A stretch of 64,000 bases of DNA from Streptomyces venezuelae ATCC 10712 (GTDB taxonomy: Bacteria; Actinomycetota; Actinomycetes; Streptomycetales; Streptomycetaceae). The notes beneath the pieces are model-generated. The model ran no database searches, was not told the DNA's origin, and was given only the letters and a program-made list of their open reading frames with translations. Both the position numbers and the translations under genes were made by a program. Within the stretch, counting starts at the first letter, position 1; every line of letters begins with the position of its first letter. The stretch lies in the NCBI RefSeq assembly GCF_008639165.1, contig NZ_CP029197.1:6018001-6082000 (forward strand). The letters are read 5' to 3'. Shown here piece by piece: positions 45,834 through 54,327 of the stretch.

Positions 45834-46897
45834 CCGACGACGTCCTCGTCGGCACCGAGGGCCGCACCGGCCGCCTGATCCTCAACCGGCCCCGGGCACT
45901 GAACGCGCTCACCCATGCCATGGTGCTGCGCATCGAGGAGGCGCTCACCGCCTGGCGGGACGATCCCGCCGTCGAGGCGGTGGTGATCTCCGGCGCGGGG
46001 GAGCGCGGCCTGTGCGCGGGCGGCGACATCCGCGCCATCCACGAGGACGCACGGAACGGCGGTACGGCCTCGGCGGACTTCTGGCGCGACGAGTACCGGC
46101 TCAACGCCCTCATCGCCCGCTACCCCAAACCGTACGTCGCCCTCATGGACGGCATCGTCATGGGCGGCGGCGTCGGCGTCTCCGCCCACGGCACCGTGCG
46201 GATCGTCACCGAACGCTCCCGCGTCGCCATGCCCGAGACCGGCATCGGCTTCGTCCCCGACGTCGGCGGCACCTACCTCCTCGCGCTGGCACCCGGCGAA
46301 CTCGGCACCCACCTCGCCCTGACCGGCACGGCCGTCGGCGCCGCCGACGCCCTGCTGTGCGGTCTCGCCGACCACTTCGTACCGTCCGAACGGCTCGACC
46401 GGCTGATGGAAGACCTCGCCCGGACCTCCGTGCACGACGTCCTGGCCGCGCACGTCGGACAGGCACCCGGCGGTGAACTGGCCGCCCACCGTGGGTGGAT
46501 CGACCACTGCTACGCCGCCGGCACCGTCGAGGAGATCATCGACCGGCTCGTCGCGAGCGGGGTGCCGGCCGCCAAGGAGGCCGCCACCACCCTGACCGCC
46601 AAATCACCGACCGCGCTCAAGGTGACGCTCACCTCGGTGCGCCGCGCCCGCTCGCTCGGACCGCTGGAGCGCGTACTGGAACAGGAGTACCGCGTCTCGT
46701 GCGCGGCCCTGACCTCGCCCGACCTGGTCGAGGGCATCCGGGCCCAGGTCATCGACAAGGACCGCGACCCCCACTGGTCCCCGGCCCGTCTGACGGGCGT
46801 CACCGACGAGGACGTGGCCCGCTACTTCACCCCGCTCGCGGCCGACCGCGAGCTGCGGCTCCCTTCCCCCGACCCGCTTCAGGAGGTGCCCTGGTGA
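45830..46897 (+). CDS. 3-hydroxyisobutyryl-CoA hydrolase
   Basis: Crotonase-fold protein of 355 residues. GTEGRTGRLILNRPRALNAL at the start, CAGGDIRAIHEDARNGG oxyanion region, and ERSRVAMPETGIGFVPDVGG, which is the HIBYL-CoA hydrolase hallmark, plus a C-terminal segment longer than simple enoyl-CoA hydratases. It releases 3-hydroxyisobutyrate from its CoA ester. ATGA overlap with the acyl-CoA dehydrogenase; its stop overlaps the mmsB start (GTGA). Confidence 0.9.
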   Translation: MTDDVLVGTEGRTGRLILNRPRALNALTHAMVLRIEEALTAWRDDPAVEAVVISGAGERGLCAGGDIRAIHEDARNGGTASADFWRDEYRLNALIARYPKPYVALMDGIVMGGGVGVSAHGTVRIVTERSRVAMPETGIGFVPDVGGTYLLALAPGELGTHLALTGTAVGAADALLCGLADHFVPSERLDRLMEDLARTSVHDVLAAHVGQAPGGELAAHRGWIDHCYAAGTVEEIIDRLVASGVPAAKEAATTLTAKSPTALKVTLTSVRRARSLGPLERVLEQEYRVSCAALTSPDLVEGIRAQVIDKDRDPHWSPARLTGVTDEDVARYFTPLAADRELRLPSPDPLQEVPW

Positions 46898-47811
46898 CCA
46901 CCGTCATCGGCTTCATCGGCCTCGGCCACATGGGCGGCCCCATGGCCGCCAACCTCGCCGCCGCCGGCCACCGCGTGCGCGGCTTCGACCTCGTCCCCGA
47001 GGCCCTGGCGACCGCCACCGCTGCCGGAGTGGAGGCCACCGGCTCGGCTCGGGAGGCGGCCGCCGGAGCGGACGTCGTGATCACGATGCTGCCCGCGGGC
47101 CGCCATGTCCTCGCCCTCTACCAGGACGAGGGCCTCCTCGCGGCCGCCCGTCCCGGAACCCTGTTCGTCGACTGCTCCACCATCGACGTCACCGACGCGC
47201 GCGCCGCCCACGCCGCCACCACAGCCGCCGGGCACCGTGCCCTCGACGCCCCCGTCTCCGGCGGCGTCGTCGGAGCCGAGGCCGCCACCCTCACCTTCAT
47301 GGCGGGCGGCGGAGAAGCCGAGTTCCACGAGGCCGAACCGCTGCTCGCGGCCATGGGCAAGCGGGCCGTGCACTGTGGTGGCGCGGGCGCCGGGCAGGCC
47401 GCCAAGATCTGCAACAACATGATCCTCGGCATCTCGATGATCGCCGTGAGCGAGGCCTTCGTCCTCGGCGAGAGCCTCGGCCTCTCCCACCAGGCGCTCT
47501 ACGACGTCGCCTCCACCGCCTCCGGCCAGTGCTGGGCCCTCACCGCCAACTGCCCCGTCCCCGGCCCCGTACCGACCAGTCCCGCCAACCGCGACTACCG
47601 CCCCGGCTTCGCCGCACCGCTCATGGCCAAGGACCTCGGGCTCGCCGCGAACGCCCTGCGCGCGGGCGGCATCGACGCCGGGCTCGGCCTGCGAGCAGCC
47701 GAGATGTACACCGCCTTCGCCGAGGGTTCGGGAGCGGCCCAGGACTTCTCCGGGATCGTCCATGCCCTGCGCGCCGCCGCCGAAGCACCGAAGGGAACGA
47801 CCCCCGCATGA
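46894..47811 (+). CDS. mmsB: 3-hydroxyisobutyrate dehydrogenase
   Basis: NAD-dependent beta-hydroxyacid dehydrogenase of 305 residues: IGFIGLGHMGGPMAANLAAA at the N-terminus, substrate-binding DAPVSGGVVGAEAATLTFM, and catalytic Lys in GAGQAAKICNNMILG. It oxidises 3-hydroxyisobutyrate to methylmalonate semialdehyde, the substrate of MmsA. GTG start overlapping the previous stop; its own stop overlaps the next ATG. Confidence 0.94.
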   Translation: MTTVIGFIGLGHMGGPMAANLAAAGHRVRGFDLVPEALATATAAGVEATGSAREAAAGADVVITMLPAGRHVLALYQDEGLLAAARPGTLFVDCSTIDVTDARAAHAATTAAGHRALDAPVSGGVVGAEAATLTFMAGGGEAEFHEAEPLLAAMGKRAVHCGGAGAGQAAKICNNMILGISMIAVSEAFVLGESLGLSHQALYDVASTASGQCWALTANCPVPGPVPTSPANRDYRPGFAAPLMAKDLGLAANALRAGGIDAGLGLRAAEMYTAFAEGSGAAQDFSGIVHALRAAAEAPKGTTPA

Positions 47812-48593
47812 CCACGACCGACTACGAGACGATCACCGTCGAGCGTACGGGCGACCGCACCGCACTGCTCACCCTCAACCGGCCCAAGGCGCTCAACGCC
47901 CTGAACCTCCAGGTCATGGAAGAGGTCGTGGCCGCCACCGAGGCCCTCGACCGGGACCCGGACATCGGCTGCGTCGTCCTCACCGGCTCCGCGAAGGCTT
48001 TCGCGGCCGGCGCGGACATCAAGGAGATGCAGCCGCAGGGGTACATGGACATGTACCTCACCGACTGGTTCACCGCCTGGGACCGGCTTGGGAACCTCCG
48101 CACCCCCACCGTCGCCGCCGTCTCCGGCTACGCCCTAGGCGGCGGCTGCGAACTCGCCATGCTCTGCGACATCCTGCTGGCCTCCGACACGGCGGTCTTC
48201 GGGCAACCGGAGATCAAGCTGGGCGTCATCCCTGGCATCGGCGGCTCCCAGCGCCTCACCCGCGCCGTCGGCAAGGCCAAGGCCATGGAGCTGTGCCTGA
48301 CGGGCCGGACGATGGACGCCGCAGAAGCGGAACGTGCGGGCCTCGTCTCTCGTATCGTCCCGGCCGACGACCTCCTTCCCGAGGCCCTCGCGGTCGCGGC
48401 GACCGTGGCAGGGATGTCGAAGCCAGTCGCGATGATGGCCAAGGAGGCCGTGAACCGCGCCTTCGAGACCACCCTCGCGGAAGGAGTCCGCTTCGAACGC
48501 CGCCTGTTCCACGCGGTGTTCGCCACCGCCGATCAGAAGGAGGGCATGTCGGCCTTCGTCGACAAGAGGGCCCCGGACTTCACCCACCGCTGA
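47808..48593 (+). CDS. Enoyl-CoA hydratase
   Basis: Crotonase of 261 residues: LLTLNRPKALNALNLQVMEE, AFAAGADIKEMQ, and the catalytic region GYALGGGCELAMLCDILLAS with Glu and GQPEIKLGVIPGIGGSQRL. In this operon it would hydrate methacrylyl-CoA to 3-hydroxyisobutyryl-CoA, completing the valine path; broad short-chain specificity is possible. Last gene, followed by a strong terminator. Confidence 0.92.
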   Translation: MTTTDYETITVERTGDRTALLTLNRPKALNALNLQVMEEVVAATEALDRDPDIGCVVLTGSAKAFAAGADIKEMQPQGYMDMYLTDWFTAWDRLGNLRTPTVAAVSGYALGGGCELAMLCDILLASDTAVFGQPEIKLGVIPGIGGSQRLTRAVGKAKAMELCLTGRTMDAAEAERAGLVSRIVPADDLLPEALAVAATVAGMSKPVAMMAKEAVNRAFETTLAEGVRFERRLFHAVFATADQKEGMSAFVDKRAPDFTHR

Positions 48594-48600
48594 CCCGCCC

Positions 48601-48634
48601 GGCCGCTTCCTCGCGCCACGGAGAGGAAGCGGCC
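48601..48634. terminator. Terminator between the valine operon and folP
   Basis: Perfect 12-base arms GGCCGCTTCCTC / GAGGAAGCGGCC with a 10-base loop; the genes converge here. Confidence 0.9.
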
Positions 48635-48706
48635 GCCGGCGGCGCACGTGGCTGCCGGGCCGGGGGCGGCCGTGAGTGTCGGTCAGGAGACGGACTCGGC
48701 CGCCCG

Positions 48707-49549
48707 TCAGGAGGCGGACGCGAGCGCGTGCGCGACCCTGACCGCATCCGCCGTGGCGCGTACGTCATGGACCCTGACGGCCCAGGCACCCCGGTGGGCG
48801 ACGATCGCGGAGAGGGCGGCCGTCGCGGCGTCCCGGTCATGGGCGTGGGGAGGTGTGCCGTCCGCGCCGGCCAGGATGTGGCCCAGGAACCTCTTGCGTG
48901 ACCCTGCGACCAGGACTGGGTAGCCCAGCGCACGGAGCTCGGCCAGTCCCGCGACCAGACGGAGATCATGCTCCGGCTGCTTGGCGAACCCCAGCCCCGG
49001 ATCCACCACCAGCCGCTCCCGGGGAACGCCCGCGGCCACCACGGCCTCCACCCGGGCGTCGAGTTCCGCGACGACCTCGCGCACCACGTCCCCGTACACC
49101 GCTCGTCGGTTCATGTCGCGGCTGAAACCGCGCCAGTGCATGACGACGAAGGGGACGCCGCCGGCAGCGACGGCGGGGACCATTCCGGGGTCCGCCAGAC
49201 CCCCGCTGACGTCATTGACGAGGACCGCGCCGGCGTCGATCGCCCGTGCGGCGACCGACGCACGCATGGTGTCGACGGACACGAGCACCCCTTCGGCCGC
49301 GAGCGCGCGCACGACGGGCACGACGCGCCGCAGCTCTTCCTCCTCATCGACCCGGGAGGCACCGGGCCGAGTCGACTCGCCACCGACGTCGACCAGGTCG
49401 GCGCCGTCTGCGACAAGATCCACCCCGTGCTTCACCGCCGCTGCCGGGTCGAACCAGCGGCCACCGTCGGAGAAGGAGTCGGGGGTCACGTTCACCACCC
49501 CCATGACGGCGCACCGATCCCATCGAGGCAATCCGGCGACGATGCCCAT
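48707..49549 (-). CDS. folP: Dihydropteroate synthase
   Basis: Folate enzyme of 280 residues joining p-aminobenzoate to the pterin diphosphate; target of sulfonamides. Motifs: VMGVVNVTPDSFSDGGRW, DLVDVGGESTRPGA, VLVNDVSGG, VVMHWRG, VVDPGLGFAKQPEHD, GSRKRFLG and the final VRVHDVRATADAV. ATG 49549 with GAGG 8 bases upstream. It stands alone, without folK/folB neighbours, so it may be a second FolP beside a housekeeping copy elsewhere. Confidence 0.9.
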   Translation of the reverse strand: MGIVAGLPRWDRCAVMGVVNVTPDSFSDGGRWFDPAAAVKHGVDLVADGADLVDVGGESTRPGASRVDEEEELRRVVPVVRALAAEGVLVSVDTMRASVAARAIDAGAVLVNDVSGGLADPGMVPAVAAGGVPFVVMHWRGFSRDMNRRAVYGDVVREVVAELDARVEAVVAAGVPRERLVVDPGLGFAKQPEHDLRLVAGLAELRALGYPVLVAGSRKRFLGHILAGADGTPPHAHDRDAATAALSAIVAHRGAWAVRVHDVRATADAVRVAHALASAS

Positions 49550-49599
49550 GCCTTCGTCCTCGTGCTGCCGAGGTACGCCCGTCCGGGCCTGGAGCGGGC

Positions 49600-50982
49600 T
49601 CACGCCGAGTCCCCCGTAGGGCAGATCAGGCTCCGCCGGTACGTGTCCGGAGTCAGCAGAGGCGGCAGTTCGTCCTCCAGGAGGGTCCTTTCGAGGACCT
49701 CCCGGGCCGCGGCGACCAGCGCGCCGGGGTGTTCGCGGGCCATCGCGGCGGATGCGACGTCGATGAGGGCGTGGAGGTCGGACGGGGAGACCAGACGCTG
49801 TCTGCGCCACTGCCACAGCCGGGCACGGGTGAGTTCGGCGGTGGCGGTTTCCGTGAGCCGCCTGCCGGGAACAGCCGTCCCCCGTCCGCGCAGCCAGGTC
49901 TCGGTGTGCCGCAGCGCGAGGGCCACGGCGGACCGGAGCTGCTGCCGCGAGGGTGCTTGCGCCGGACCCGGCGGGCGTACGGCCAGCAGGTCGGCGGCGC
50001 GCACCGGCGCGTCGTCGGTCACAGGGGTGATCTCGGTGAGATCACCCGTTGCGCGGGCGTTCCTGCGCTCGCAGGTGCGGACGATGAGCGCGGCGTACGA
50101 CCGCATGAAGGGCGCGGCCAGGGGGGTATCGGACCCGTCCGGGAGCAGGAAGGGGGTCCGGTGGCCGAAGGCACCGATCACGCTGAAGAGGTAGTGCCAG
50201 GGATCGATGGCGAGTCCGGAGCTGTGCTCGCGCAGTTCGTAGAGGATCTCCTCCATCTCGAACGCGGCCGTGACCGTGTCGATGACGACGGTGGCCCGGA
50301 CCGTGCCGCGCGGGATGCCGAGGAGGTCCTGGGCCAGGAGGAACACGTCGTTCCACAGGCGCGCCTCGAACCGGTTCTCCAGCCCGGCCAGGTGGAAGCA
50401 GGGGACGGAACCAGCGGAGGTCAGGAGCCGCGCGCAGTGGAAGAAGTACAGGCCGAAGTCGACGAGCGAGGCGGAGACAGGAGGTCCGTCGCCCCTGAAG
50501 CGTTCCTCCTCCAGGTGCCAGCCTCGGGGGCGGACGACGAGGGTGGGGGCGGTGCGGCGTCGGCAGACGTCGAGGAGGGTGCGCTGCCCGGCGAGGATGT
50601 TCTCCCGAAGCGGGGAGGGGACCTCCGTGAAGTCGGCGATCCACACGTCGGCACCGGAGGCGAGGGCGTGCGCCGCCGCTTCGGCGTTCGGCGGCCCCGT
50701 GAACTCCCTTTGCCGGCCGGTCAGGCCCTGCGCCAGCGGCGCCACCCGCCAGTGCGGATCGTCGCGGACGGCCGAGGTGGCACGCGGGAAGTCCAGCTGA
50801 CGACCTGAGGCCAGGCTGTCGGAACGGTGACCGCGCGCCGTGAGGATCTCGCGGCGACGGCGTGCGAACTCGGCGTCCAGCCGCGCCACGAAGTCCAGCG
50901 CCTCGGGGGTCAGGATCTCGATGTGGTGGTCACCAGGGGGGCCGGGGACCCCGACGTGTTGGCTCGTATCAGGGGTGGACAT
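49600..50982 (-). CDS. Malate synthase-like protein lacking catalytic residues
   Basis: Protein of 460 residues plainly paralogous to AceB of this window (shared VRPRGWHLEEE, ASLVDFGLYFFHCA, FEARLWNDVFLLAQDLLGIP, RGTVRATVVIDTVTAAFEME). Compared with it, about 70 residues after CERRNARA are deleted, removing GFDGSWVAHPGL and its catalytic Asp. The Mg2+ ligands also change: Glu to Asp in IDTVTAAF and Asp to His in DPWHYLFS. It is therefore unlikely to make malate. The frame is intact and uses normal codons, so it is not simply decaying. Start ATG 50982 preferred for GGAG 9 bases upstream. Confidence 0.85.
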   Translation of the reverse strand: MSTPDTSQHVGVPGPPGDHHIEILTPEALDFVARLDAEFARRRREILTARGHRSDSLASGRQLDFPRATSAVRDDPHWRVAPLAQGLTGRQREFTGPPNAEAAAHALASGADVWIADFTEVPSPLRENILAGQRTLLDVCRRRTAPTLVVRPRGWHLEEERFRGDGPPVSASLVDFGLYFFHCARLLTSAGSVPCFHLAGLENRFEARLWNDVFLLAQDLLGIPRGTVRATVVIDTVTAAFEMEEILYELREHSSGLAIDPWHYLFSVIGAFGHRTPFLLPDGSDTPLAAPFMRSYAALIVRTCERRNARATGDLTEITPVTDDAPVRAADLLAVRPPGPAQAPSRQQLRSAVALALRHTETWLRGRGTAVPGRRLTETATAELTRARLWQWRRQRLVSPSDLHALIDVASAAMAREHPGALVAAAREVLERTLLEDELPPLLTPDTYRRSLICPTGDSA

Positions 50983-51061
50983 GCTGTGTTTCTCCGTCAT
51001 CAGGCCGCTTTCGCGGGATACCAGGACGCGCCGCAACGGTCTCGCCGCTGGGTCCAGGCCG

Positions 51062-51397
51062 TCACCGCCTCCTCCGCGGCCCCGCACGGTCGCGGCTCTT
51101 CCCGGCCACACGATGGGCGCGCGCGATGAGGGCGGGTGCCGATGAGAGCAGCGCGGTCACCGGACGCCCAGCGTCCGCGGCCGGCCCGCACCCGGTGACG
51201 CGCTCCGCTTCGAGTGCGGTGACCAGCGCCGACAACAGGTCGTTCGTGACCTGGAGCGTCTCGCGGACGATACGCAGCCGGGATCCCAGCGCCCCGACCT
51301 GACGGCGCATGGACAGGAGGGCGGCATATTCCTGGGGTGTCAGCGCCACCATGGGCTGCCCGTCGACGGTGATGTGCCGGGGTTTCGGCTTCGCCAC
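51062..51397 (-). CDS. Small paralogue of the 34634 protein, 111 residues
   Basis: Begins VAKPKPRHITVDGQPMVALT then PQEYAALLSMRRQVG, followed by a helix SRLRIVRETLQVTNDLLSAL and a basic tail. GTG 51397 chosen for GAAGGG 6-8 bases upstream; ATG 51415 is possible. Same plan as 34634-34987. It lies 79 bases upstream of the malate synthase-like gene on the same strand. Function unknown. Confidence 0.72.
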   Translation of the reverse strand: MAKPKPRHITVDGQPMVALTPQEYAALLSMRRQVGALGSRLRIVRETLQVTNDLLSALVTALEAERVTGCGPAADAGRPVTALLSSAPALIARAHRVAGKSRDRAGPRRRR

Positions 51398-51507
51398 GTG
51401 AGCACCCTTCGTCACCCGCGTTTCGTGATGGCCAGGCCGTGTCGCTGCGGTCCGGCCGGGTTGCCCGGGCCGGACGGCGAGGCGTCCGGTCCGGGCTTGC
51501 GGGGGTG

Positions 51508-53832
51508 TCAGCCGTTGCCGGTGGTCAGTCCTGCCCTGACCTCGCGGGCGGCGGTGACGAGGTTCTCCAGGGAGGCGCGGGTCTCGGTCCAGCCGCGGGT
51601 CTTGAGTCCGCAGTCGGGGTTGACCCAGAGCCGCTCGGCGGGGATGGCCTCCAGGCCCTTGCGGAGCAGCGCGGCGGCCTCCTGCGTGCTGGGGACGCGG
51701 GGGGAGTGGATGTCCCAGACGCCCGGACCGGCCTCGCGCGGGTAGCCGTGCTCGGCGAGTTCACCGGCAACCTGCATGTGGGAGCGGGCGGCTTCGAGGC
51801 TGATGACGTCGGCGTCGAGGTCGTCGATGGCCTGGACGATGTCGCCGAACTCGGCGTAGCACATGTGGGTGTGGATCTGGGTGTCGGGCCGGACGCCGCT
51901 GGTGGAGAGCCGGAAGGACTCCGTCGCCCAGTCGAGGTAGGCGGCGTGGTCGGCGGCGCGCAGCGGGAGGGTCTCCCGGAGCGCGGGCTCGTCGACCTGG
52001 ATGACCGAGGTGCCCGCCGCCTCCAGGTCGTTCACCTCGTCGCGCAGAGCCAGTGCCACCTGGCGGGCCGTGTCGCCGAGCGGCTGGTCGTCGCGGACGA
52101 ACGACCAGGCGAGCATGGTGACCGGGCCGGTGAGCATGCCCTTGACCGGCTTGCTGGTCTGCGCCTGGGCGTACGTGGTCCAGCGCACCGTCATCGGTTC
52201 GGGGCGGGAGATGTCCCCGGCGAGGACCGGGGGCCGGACGTAGCGGGTGCCGTAGGACTGGACCCAGCCGTGCTGGGTGGCGACGTAGCCGGTGAGCTGC
52301 TCGGCGAAGTACTGCACCATGTCGTTGCGTTCGGGTTCGCCGTGGACGAGGACGTCGATCCCGGTCTTCTCCTGGAAGGAGAGGACCTCGCGGATCTCGT
52401 CCTTGATCCGCTCCTCGTAGCCGGCCGTGTCGATGCGCCCGGCGCGCAGGTCGGCGCGGGCCACGCGGAGTTCGTCGGTCTGCGGGAACGAGCCGATCGT
52501 GGTGGTCGGCAGCAGCGGCAGACCGAGGTGCGCGCGCTGGGCGGCGGCCCGCTCGGCGTACGGCTGGGAGCGGCGGCCGTCCGCGTCGGTGATCGCGGCG
52601 GTGCGGGCGCGTACGGCCGGGTCGCGGGTGAGGGCGGAGCTCGCGCGGGAGGCGAGGTCGGCCCGGTTGGCGGCCAGTTCGGCGCTGATCGCGTCGGTGC
52701 CGTTCGCCAGACCCTTGGCGAGGGTGACGACCTCGGTGGTCTTCTGCCGGGCGAAGGCGAGCCAGCGCCGGACCTGCGGGTCGATGTCGCCCTCGGCGGC
52801 CGCGTCCAGCGGGACGTGCAGGAGCGAGCAGGACGCGGCCACGTCGACCCGGTCGGCGAGACCGAGCAGGGTGGCGAGGGTGGCCAGGGACTTCTGGTAG
52901 TCGTTGATCCAGATGTTGCGGCCGTTGACGACGCCCGCGACCAGGCGCTTGCCGGGCAGTCCGCCGACCGCGGCGAGGTCGTCGAGGTTGGCGGCGGCGC
53001 GCTCGGTGAAGTCGAGGGCGAGACCGTCCACGGGGGCCGAGGCGAGCACCTGGAGGGCGTCGCCGAGCCGGTCGAAGTAGGAGGCGACGAGCAGCTTGGG
53101 CCGGTCGGCGAGCGCTCCGAGGTCGCGGTAGGCGCGGGTGGCGGCGTTCAGTTCGGCCGGGGTGCGGTCCTGGACGAGGGCGGGCTCGTCCAGCTGGACC
53201 CACTCGGCGCCCGCCGCGCGCAGGTCGGCGAGGACCTCGGCGTAGACCGGGAGCAGTCGGTCGAGGAGGGTGAGCGGGTCGAAGTCGTCGGCGACGCCGG
53301 GGGCGGGTTTGGCGAGGAGGAGGTAGGTGACGGGTCCGACGAGGACCGGGCGGGCGCTCAGGCCGAGGGTGAGGGCTTCCTTCAGCTCGGCGACCTGCTT
53401 GGTGGAGTCGGCCGTGAAGACGGTGTCCGGGCCGAGTTCGGGGACCAGGTAGTGGTAGTTGGTGTCGAACCACTTGGTCATCTCCAGCGGCGCGACGTCC
53501 TGGGTGCCGCGGGCCATGGCGAAGTAGCCGTCGAGCGCGTCCGCCTCGACGGCGGCACGGTGGCGTGCGGGGACAGCGCCGACCATGACACTGGTGTCCA
53601 GGACATGGTCGTAGTACGAGAAGTCACCGGTCGGAACTTCGTGGATGCCGGCGTCGGCCAGCTGCTGCCAGTTCGAACGACGCAGGTCGGCGGCGGTGGC
53701 CCGGAGGGCGTCTGCGGTGACGCGGCCCTTCCAGTAGCCCTCGATGGCCTTCTTCAGTTCGCGGTTCTGACCCTGGCGGGGGTAGCCGTACACGGTGGCT
53801 CGTGCTGCCGCGGCTGCGGGCTTCGCTGTCAC
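51508..53832 (-). CDS. metE: Cobalamin-independent methionine synthase
   Basis: Protein of 774 residues transferring methyl from methyltetrahydropteroyl-triglutamate to homocysteine without B12. Two-barrel family: YGYPRQGQNRELKKAIEGYW near the start; second barrel with LPTTTIGSFPQTDELRVAR, IHTHMCYAEFGDIVQAI and LWVNPDCGLKTRGW carrying the Zn2+ ligands. GTG start after AAGGAG. It is preceded by a B12 riboswitch: when cobalamin is present, the cell can rely on B12-dependent MetH and switch MetE off. Confidence 0.96.
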   Translation of the reverse strand: MTAKPAAAAARATVYGYPRQGQNRELKKAIEGYWKGRVTADALRATAADLRRSNWQQLADAGIHEVPTGDFSYYDHVLDTSVMVGAVPARHRAAVEADALDGYFAMARGTQDVAPLEMTKWFDTNYHYLVPELGPDTVFTADSTKQVAELKEALTLGLSARPVLVGPVTYLLLAKPAPGVADDFDPLTLLDRLLPVYAEVLADLRAAGAEWVQLDEPALVQDRTPAELNAATRAYRDLGALADRPKLLVASYFDRLGDALQVLASAPVDGLALDFTERAAANLDDLAAVGGLPGKRLVAGVVNGRNIWINDYQKSLATLATLLGLADRVDVAASCSLLHVPLDAAAEGDIDPQVRRWLAFARQKTTEVVTLAKGLANGTDAISAELAANRADLASRASSALTRDPAVRARTAAITDADGRRSQPYAERAAAQRAHLGLPLLPTTTIGSFPQTDELRVARADLRAGRIDTAGYEERIKDEIREVLSFQEKTGIDVLVHGEPERNDMVQYFAEQLTGYVATQHGWVQSYGTRYVRPPVLAGDISRPEPMTVRWTTYAQAQTSKPVKGMLTGPVTMLAWSFVRDDQPLGDTARQVALALRDEVNDLEAAGTSVIQVDEPALRETLPLRAADHAAYLDWATESFRLSTSGVRPDTQIHTHMCYAEFGDIVQAIDDLDADVISLEAARSHMQVAGELAEHGYPREAGPGVWDIHSPRVPSTQEAAALLRKGLEAIPAERLWVNPDCGLKTRGWTETRASLENLVTAAREVRAGLTTGNG

Positions 53833-54009
53833 GGAACTCTCCTTCGCGAGATGTGTCCAGAAACATCCCGGATGACGAGACGCGGACGCGAAGGGAACGA
53901 CAGAACGCGCGGATCACGTCACGGGAAGACTCCGTGCATGCCGCTCGCTGTGTACGCCGACCCGCCCACGAGGTCACCGGAATGTCCGCGCGCGGAATCG
54001 TCCGCGTGC

Positions 54010-54185
54010 GGGCAACGGGCAGGTCTTCGGACTCGCGGGCACGCTCTCCGGATCGACCGGAGGACACCTACTGGCCGTCGCTTCCCAGACCCGTCCGGGC
54101 CCAGTGCGTATGACGGCGGTCGTTCCCGCTCACCGCTGCGGGGCAGTCCCGGATTCCCACCGGGTTCCCTCTTACGACGCATCCC
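54010..54185 (-). ncRNA. Cobalamin riboswitch upstream of metE
   Basis: Minus strand: GAGGGAACCCGGTGGGAATC, CGGGACTGCCCCGCAGCGGT, a long variable arm, GACGGCCAGTAGG, then GCGAGTCCGAAGACCTGCCC. Classical class-I layout, in the usual place before actinobacterial metE. It ends about 180 bases before the start; the rest of 53833-54327 is leader and promoter sequence with no gene. Confidence 0.93.
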
Positions 54186-54327
54186 GCCTGGCGGACGGGG
54201 CGAACCAGCTGCCCGGCCAGACTAGGGTGCCGAATCGCCCAGCGGCGACCCTTGTCCACCATACGGACCCAGAAATGAGACAGGCGGTGGAGGTGAAGAG
54301 GGACGCCGGTCGGCGTACCGCACGGTT

